From contig JAVTVX010000004.1 in the NCBI GenBank assembly GCA_033439265.1, positions 11,056,201 through 11,120,200 on the forward strand: a stretch of 64,000 bases of DNA, written 5' to 3'. A program made the position numbers and the translations under genes. Below, piece after piece: positions 57,582 through 64,000 of this stretch. Positions within the stretch are counted from its first letter, which is position 1. Each line of letters opens with the position of its first letter. The stretch is from Dillenia suffruticosa (taxonomy: Eukaryota > Streptophyta > Magnoliopsida > Dilleniales > Dilleniaceae). The notes under the pieces are model-generated. The model was given only the letters and a program-made list of their open reading frames with translations, was not told the origin of the DNA and did no database searches.

Positions 57582-58458
57582 ACCTGGATGGAGTCATTTT
57601 GTGGTAATTTTGCATACTTTTTGTGCTTTGGTGAACTAGGTTCCTCTTTCAGCTTGATGCCTTTCTTCTAAAACATGGTTACTTAAATGGCATGCGTATT
57701 TGTACTTGATTCCTATAGCTAATTGTGAAACTTGTCTTGTCTTGTTCCATTATATTGGGTCTCTCATGTGGTATTTATTGTCAGCTCTAATTCTGGTTCC
57801 ATTACTTTATCTGAAGTTTGTCTTTGAGCTTTATGTATTCTTGTTGATATGCTGGCTGATTTTTTTGACCTTTACTTACAACATTCAAATTGAGTAAATT
57901 TGGTGCACAAAGTATTTTGCATGTAATGCTTGTTTTTGAATTATCTTCAAGATGATCAAATAAATTTATGCAATTACTAGGTTGGGATTGTAAGTTGGTC
58001 AATTAGGATGATCATTTCAACTACGGATAATTTTTTTAAGACTGAACCTTGTACAAGACATTGCTTTGTGGAGTCTATAGTCATTAATTCTGGTATAATA
58101 ACCTAAAATGTGAATTCTGGGTCCTTTGAGTGCGAAGATTTCATTTAGGGTGGTTTTCTCTTTTATTTCGGTTAGAAGATGATTTTCTTTCCTGCATCTC
58201 TTGGACTGGCATAATATCAAAATGAAGGTTCTTGTCATAATACAAATGCTTTAATGATGATAAAACAGCTCCTAACAAAAAATGAAAAAAGTGGTATAAT
58301 TTAAATAATTTAATTTGATATTATATAATTTAGGATAAAATATTGTTTTATAAATTTCTTGTTACTTTAGCTTGATCTTTGAGAGGATTAATGATTATAA
58401 CTAAGCTTGAAAACTTAGTATTTGGGTTAATTAAATATTAGCTTTTTGAGTGTATCAT
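57582..58458 (+). other. KRI1 3' UTR and downstream flank
   Basis: T-rich sequence with no gene. AATAAA at 57959-57964 is a candidate polyadenylation signal 378 bases after the stop. A diverged copy of 57790-57970 seems to lie at about 61750-61950. Confidence 0.5.
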
Positions 58459-60743
58459 ATGACTCAACCATGGCTGGTCCCAAACTCGGGTAAAGTAGGA
58501 GGGTTGCAATAGGTTGACAGTCAGCATAAAACCCCTTGTCAAACTCAAAATGAGAGACAAATATAGGAAATTCATTGAGGTGTTCCCTTCTCAGCGACGC
58601 GTTATATCGGATCCCGGGTATAGTACAAGTTAGCAAGGGCATCTAGGTCGTCGCTCAGAAGCGACGTGCCACATCGCCGCCTAGATGTGGTATCAAATAG
58701 GCAAGAGTTCCCGCATTTATGTGGACGGGTACAGGTAAAGAAGTTCGTTCATGAGGATAGGATTCATCTAGCCACTTGGAACATAGGATCCTCAATCGAT
58801 AAGTTAGGAGAGATAGGAGAAGTAATGACTAAATGAAATATTGATATTTTGTGTTTTCAAGAAACTAAGTGGGTGAGTGAGAATGTTAGAGTAATAGAGT
58901 TTTATGACCATAAGTTTTGGTACACATGTAGAATGAGGTAGGAATAATTGTCTATAATGATTTACAAGAGAATGTAGTGGAGATAAGGAAGTGAGAGAGA
59001 GAATTGTACTTGTCAAGCTAGTTAGATGTATTAAGAGTGAGACCAATAGTGTCCTTGTAAGAAATAAGAATATAAGAAAGTATTAAAAATATTATTTTGA
59101 TAATCTCTTTAACATTGATGATACAAGAGATATCAGCGATATCGCGATATCGCGATATCGCGATATCGCGATATCTCACGAAGTAAAGGAGGTTTTAAAA
59201 AAAATAAAAAATAATAAAATTATAAGACCCGATAAAATCCTTATTTGAGGTGTGGAAGTGTTTGAGTGAAGCGAGAATAGGAATGTTAATTGATCTTGTT
59301 AATAAAATCTGGCAAATTAAGAAAATGCTCAAAGCATGGAGGGAGAGTACACTTGTACCATTATATAAAAATAAAGGAGACATAAGATTGTTCCAATTAT
59401 AAGATAATTAAACTTATTAGTCATACTATGAAATTATGAGAGAGAGTGATAGAGTATAGATTGAAATTGAAGAAAATGTATTTTAAAATCAATTTGGATT
59501 TATGTTAGTACGATCCGCTACCGAAATCATTCAATTGCTAAAACATCTGATGGAGACGTTTAGGGTATAGAAGAGAGATTTGCATATGGCATTCATTGAT
59601 TTAGAAAAAACATATCATAGGGTTCTTAGAGACATTGTGGTCGGTATTGGTGAAAAATGGGATCTCTTTGAAATGCATTTATAACCTGCAAGTGTTTAAG
59701 TAATAGTTTCCCAATGAACATTGGTTTCAATAAGTTTCGGCATTAAATCCTCTCATTTTTGCAATAATGATGAATGAAATCATAAAGAGTATCGAAAATG
59801 AAATACAATAACGTATGCTTTTTGCATATTGTATAGTACTAGTCGATAAAACTAGAGAGTATTAATACTAAATTAGGGTTATGATGGGATACACTATAAT
59901 CTTGAGGATTTAGATTGAGTCGGTCAAAAATTGAGTATATAAAATGTATGTTTAGTGACAGTTATCAGAATGATAAAATAATAATTAAATTAAAAGAACA
60001 GGACACACTAAAAAGTGAATATTTTAGATATTTTAAGTCCATCACTCAAAACGATGACAATATAGATAGAGATGTGAATCATAGGATTTAAACGGTTTGG
60101 ATGAGATGGAGAAATGTATATAGAGTTCTTTGCGATCATACGATACCATTGTAATTGAATGGGTAGTTTTATAGAAGCGCAATAAGAATTTCATTATTAT
60201 ATAGTACGAAGTGTTGGGGTATTAAATAACAACAAAAGTGTAAAATGACGGTAGCTTAAATGAGAATGTTTAGATAGATGTGTGGTAAAATTAATATGTA
60301 CTAAGTTGGGAGTGAGTTTAATTATGTATAAGATACGAAAATATCGCCTAACGTGGTTTGGATATGTGCACTGAAAACCTAAAGATGTACTTTGGAGTAG
60401 TGAGGCCCTAAATATAGGTGATTTAGTGAAATGTTGAAGTAAATCATTAAAAACTTATATACAAATTATCCGTAAAGATATGAGTATCAAGAGTTTAGTT
60501 AATGAGTTGACTTTAGATAAGAATGAGTGACGTAAACGAATCCGAAACACTTAAATTATCTCTATTATTATTTTGAGTTTCTGTCGATTGTTTATTTTTC
60601 TTCTCTTTTTTCATTATTTTTTTAATTTTTTTATTGTTATCTTTTTTAATTTTGTTTTCTAACTTTTTTTTCTCTTTCTTATATTTGTCTCAAAAACGGC
60701 CAACACAAAAATTTGAAATTAAAATTTAGGTGGTTGTTGTAGT
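58459..60743 (+). mobile_element. RTE-clade LINE, decayed and internally deleted
   Basis: A non-LTR retrotransposon on the plus strand. The leader holds CAACCATGGCTGGTCCCAAA, a phrase seen at the start of plant RTE elements. Endonuclease pieces read LATWNIG, IDILCFQETKWVSE and YDHKFWYTCR (58770-58935). Reverse-transcriptase pieces read EVKEVLKKIKNNKI and GMLIDLVNKIWQIKKMLKAWRESTLVPLYKNKGD (59170-59380, quoted in shortened form across conserved blocks), then MAFIDLEK-like sequence near 59590. The coding end LTLDKNEWRKRIRNT lies at 60509-60555, followed by a T-rich 3' UTR and a GGTGGTTGTTG tail. Stops and gaps are many. Confidence 0.82.
59136..59175. repeat. (GCGATATC)5 self-complementary microsatellite
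   Basis: Five exact copies of the palindromic octamer GCGATATC lie just before the reverse-transcriptase region of the LINE. The whole 40-bp tract is self-complementary. Confidence 0.97.
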
Positions 60744-62740
60744 GTATCATATATATTTTAAGACATTAAGTATCATAAACAATGTTTTGAATTTTTAAAA
60801 TCTTTAAATTTTGGAATATTTTGAATCTTACAACTTAAATTAAGTTACTATTAATTAGTAATTACTCATTTGAATCCAAAATCCAAAATTTGAATCATTA
60901 TTTGATAAATTATAAATATTTTATTTTTATATATTATGTACATAAGTTTTAAAAGATACTTACATGTATAATAGTGAATCTTACGATTCACGATTTGATT
61001 AGCTTTTCCATTCATGACTAAAATCTCAATTTGATAACCATGGGAGGAGCATGCTTTTTAAACTTCTATATAATCATTGTCTCGGTTGTATGATAAAAAT
61101 AGTAGCTGCATGTGTCTAACTTTGGATGTGCAAGATATTTATACAATTTTCTTTTATGTAAAATACTAAAATCATTATTTGCAATCTCTAATGATAATCT
61201 ATGGGACTATCTTTAAAAAAAAAAGAAAAATAAAAATAATAAAAAGTTGCAGCAAGAAATGGTATACATGAATGTACTATTCTTTGCAACTAAATATTTG
61301 ATGTGCTCCAATTCCATGACTAAATGTTGGACTTGATGTGATGAGAAATTAGATTTTACATCGAATGCCGACGCCCAAGCAAAACAATTGGTATGCTGAG
61401 CATTTACATGATGCAAGTACAAAATCAAAACTGACACAATATTTTAATCAGACAAAATTCCAACTGAAAATGCTACTATACATTAAATAACCTCCACCTT
61501 GGCACCACAAAAAATTGAACCCAAGTAGAAAAGGAATTTGAGAGAGCAGATTCACAACATAATCCATGGTATGGAAGTAACCGTATACGCATCCAGCATG
61601 CTGATGGATAGCTCTGTGAAACCTTGTTAGTTATACCAAATATAGATCATGTTAAGTTAGTATTAGTAACAAATCATGATACATTTCAGACATGGTCTTT
61701 TTTCTTCTTATTATTTTTTTTTCATCGCTTCCATTAGCTTCTATGGTATGATTTGATTCCATAACATTATCATAATTAGTTCTTGAGCTTTATGCATTGT
61801 ATTTGAAATGATCTGTGGGTGATCCTTTGCCATGGATTGTAGATTCAGATGGAATTAGTTGGGTGCACAAATATTTATTTTCAGTAAGGCACTTGGTTCT
61901 TCATCATTCTTAAGTTGATAAAATACATCTTGAAATAAATGCATCGGTGACTTGAAGAACTTATGATTTCTAAATCCCAAAATCTGACAACTGAAGCAAG
62001 AACTTCTATGTTATTCTGCATTATTTGTTCTTTTAAATTGAGTATTCAACAGTTAATTCACTGTGTTGTATATAACGTTCACAGTGGGGTCCAAAAACTT
62101 TATTGTGGTTGAGAGTGGACACATCTTGGTTGGTCTGGAAATTGATGGTGAGTAGTCAACCGACTAGAATTTTAGGTTCTAAATTCTGGTGATGGTCTTT
62201 TGGTTTGTTTTTCTTTTTTCCTTTTGATAGAAAAACTTTTGAGTGGAATGTGTAGTTGCTAGCCTGTCAGTCTTTGACAGAGAAAATCGAGAAAGAATGG
62301 GTAACAGAAAATGAAGCATTTGTTTATAGGTGGTAGGTTGACTTTGGTTAAAAGTGTCATATCTAATTGTTCTGGTCTACGTTGGTTCCACTAGGTAAAT
62401 TGGCTTTTATTAAATCAAAATTCTTAAAAATGGGCTAAAATTATATCAGTAATTTTGAAAACACCTCTGAACCTTAGATCTGTAATATCTTTACTGCATA
62501 GTTGTTCCATTGTTGCCCAAAAGTTAACCCCGTACCAAAAGATTTTTCTAGGGGCAGTCTGGAAGAGAACTTAATTACATTTAATGGAGTGGATTATTGC
62601 AAAGTGAACTTCATGATTTGGCACATTGGCATTGTTTGATTAAGAGAATTGGTGTTAAGTGTAATTCTTCTTCTTCTTCATTTTTTTTTTTTTTTATGCT
62701 TTTCTTTAGAAGTCATTTGGAGTGCCTTTATATATATGCA
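60744..62740. other. AT-rich intergenic sequence, no gene seen
   Basis: No supported coding region was found on either strand. The stretch at about 61750-61950 resembles the KRI1 3' flank. Confidence 0.45.
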
Positions 62741-63200
62741 GTACAGACATGCAACTCATATGAGCTCTCTTGCAATATCTAGTCACAGGATGCTCTGTAG
62801 GGAAATCTCTTCCCTCGCTAGAGTTTTTCCCTCTCTTAAACCCTATGATTGTAGTCTGAAAACCTATTCCGTAATGAACTTCCTACCACAATTCTTTTAG
62901 GAGAATTAGACTTGTTTCTTATTCATCATACCCACTTTAAAATAAGGAAAAATTGGATTTACAATAGAATATGTTTCCTACTAAAACAAACTCCTAAAAT
63001 TATTCATAAAATTAATAATTCTAAAAATAAGAAAACTAGTATTCTAAAAAAATAACTATCATCTCCAATTATTACAAAAATTAGAAATCTATTATTTTGA
63101 AGAGATAACTATCATTTTCTAAATATTCTTTTAAAATATTTCCTTTCTATAAATGCCTATTAGTTCTAAAATATTTCTTTTCTATGAATGCATTGTGGAT
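62741..63200 (-). mobile_element. Possible LTR of the gag-bearing Gypsy fragment
   Basis: On the minus strand this AT-rich stretch has LTR-like features (AAAGTGGGTATGATGAATAAG, then CTAATTCTCC) and lies directly downstream of gag, so pol would be deleted. No borders or second LTR can be confirmed. Confidence 0.25.
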
Positions 63201-64000
63201 ATCATTACTCCCCTCATGATCAAAGAGTTTGTCCTTAAGCTGAAATTCAGGATAGGTCTTCTCAAAGTCATCAAGAAACTCCCAAGAGCCTTCTCCGTCA
63301 TCCTCTTCTTCGGATTGTGCCAATTCTACTCAAAACAACTTCTTGCATCTATGTCTCCAAGAAAATGCTTCATCACAATTGAAGGAAAGCCCTTCACCCT
63401 TTGTTCCTCCGTCTCTACCTTAGTTAACTTCTTAAAAAAAACCCAGAATTTCCCTTTCCGGTGGTTGTTTTCAGATTGGTCCAAGCAGGTGCTGCTCTAT
63501 GGTTCCCCCTTAATGCAGCTTGGTTGCTCCTCTGTTTCCTTTTATAATTACGGGCCAAATTCATAGCTGCCTCTAAGCTTCCAAGCTGTTGGGTTGCTAC
63601 AATTCTAACTCCAGCCGCAGTCCCTCCGTGAGACCAGCAGTGAATTAGTTGATCTGATGCTTTGTAGAGAGCTCCGTGGTGCAGGCCAGCAAAGATTGGA
63701 ACTCCTCCTAATAATCCTCCACTGTCCCTGTTTGTTTTAAGTTGGCCAACTTGCCGGGGGTGGAGGCTCAAGGGGGTTCAAATCTCAAGTGACACTGGTC
63801 TGTAAATGTCTCCCAGTTCAGGCTTGCCCCTTCTTGCTTTACCTTAAAACACCACAGCTATGCTTCTCCATTAAGATGGATGCTGCCAGCCCCCCTTTTT
63901 CTCCCCTTCAAGTGTTCTCTAATTTTCAAAAAATTGCTCACACCTATGGATCCAAATCAAGGGATCCTCAGCACTATCATAGGACGGGAATTCTAGTATA
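63200..64000 (-). pseudogene. Gypsy gag fragment, broken, cut by the right edge
   Basis: Read right to left from the edge: EFPSYDSAEDPLIWIHRCEQFFEN (shortened here to its key words EFPSYD, DPLIW, CEQFFEN) is the N-terminal motif of plant retrotransposon gag. Then come TLEGEKRGLAAS and, in other frames, TFTDQCHLRFEPP-like sequence, SLEAAMNLARNYKRKQRSN (63600-63540), and finally KLTKVETEEQRVKGF near 63390, which in intact copies precedes the zinc knuckle. The frame shifts several times. Pol does not follow on the left. It is unrelated to the Gypsy element at 28835. Confidence 0.7.

Noticed and set aside
63153..63566. 137-codon plus-strand frame
   Set aside because: The opposite strand encodes recognisable Gypsy gag motifs over the same bases, so this is a shadow frame.

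Overview
This window is nuclear DNA of a flowering plant. It is very AT-rich, it carries two intact plant genes, and it is otherwise almost all transposable elements (TEs) in several states of decay. The TE families are CACTA with tnp2, plant PIF/Harbinger with a Myb/SANT partner, a Tekay-like chromovirus, Copia, and an RTE-clade LINE. The species cannot be named from the sequence alone. No rRNA, tRNA or CRISPR was seen.

The two host genes lie about 50 kb apart. At 4896-5597 (minus) is an intact intronless gene for a single-B-box protein of the BBX32 type. It has a minus-strand TATA box and a CT-rich leader. At 55653-57581 (plus) is an intact intronless gene for the ribosome-biogenesis factor KRI1. 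Its promoter has two TGGGCC site II motifs and a telo-box, a pairing known from plant ribosome-biogenesis genes.

Layout. 1-2330: edge of a minus-strand LTR retrotransposon (start of gag, leader, primer-binding site, LTR) with a 494-bp tandem duplication. 3966-4423: a GAGCTCG-rich foldback element. 9317-16591: decayed CACTA-like DNA with terminal motifs, repeated modules and two GC-rich islands. 17069-24717: a large decayed CACTA element with subterminal repeats, a GC-rich leader, a tnp2 pseudogene and the first exons of a second transposase gene, followed by a truncated LINE tail.

25201-48896 is a three-layer nest. The outermost layer is a PIF/Harbinger element of about 6 kb with a minus-strand DDE transposase and a minus-strand Myb/SANT gene. 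A Copia element (28297-45860, minus) separates the two. It landed six bases before the start codon of the DDE gene. A Tekay-like Gypsy chromovirus (28835-39471, plus) sits inside the Copia element with a perfect GGTGC target duplication. The Harbinger 3' flank also holds about 1 kb of CACTA transposase sequence between 145/161-bp direct repeats.

The right third holds a 963-bp near-perfect hairpin with purine-rich and pyrimidine-rich arms (50187-51149), a 72-bp tandem repeat, an array of AAGTCAACTTGCA-type repeats, a complete non-autonomous CACTA element with a perfect ATG duplication (53465-54417), the KRI1 gene, a decayed RTE LINE (58459-60743) and a Gypsy gag fragment cut by the window edge. 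Many TE reading frames are broken by stops of the kind produced by C-to-T change, which fits old methylated copies. The hairpin and the repeat-flanked CACTA fragment are the least conventional structures seen.
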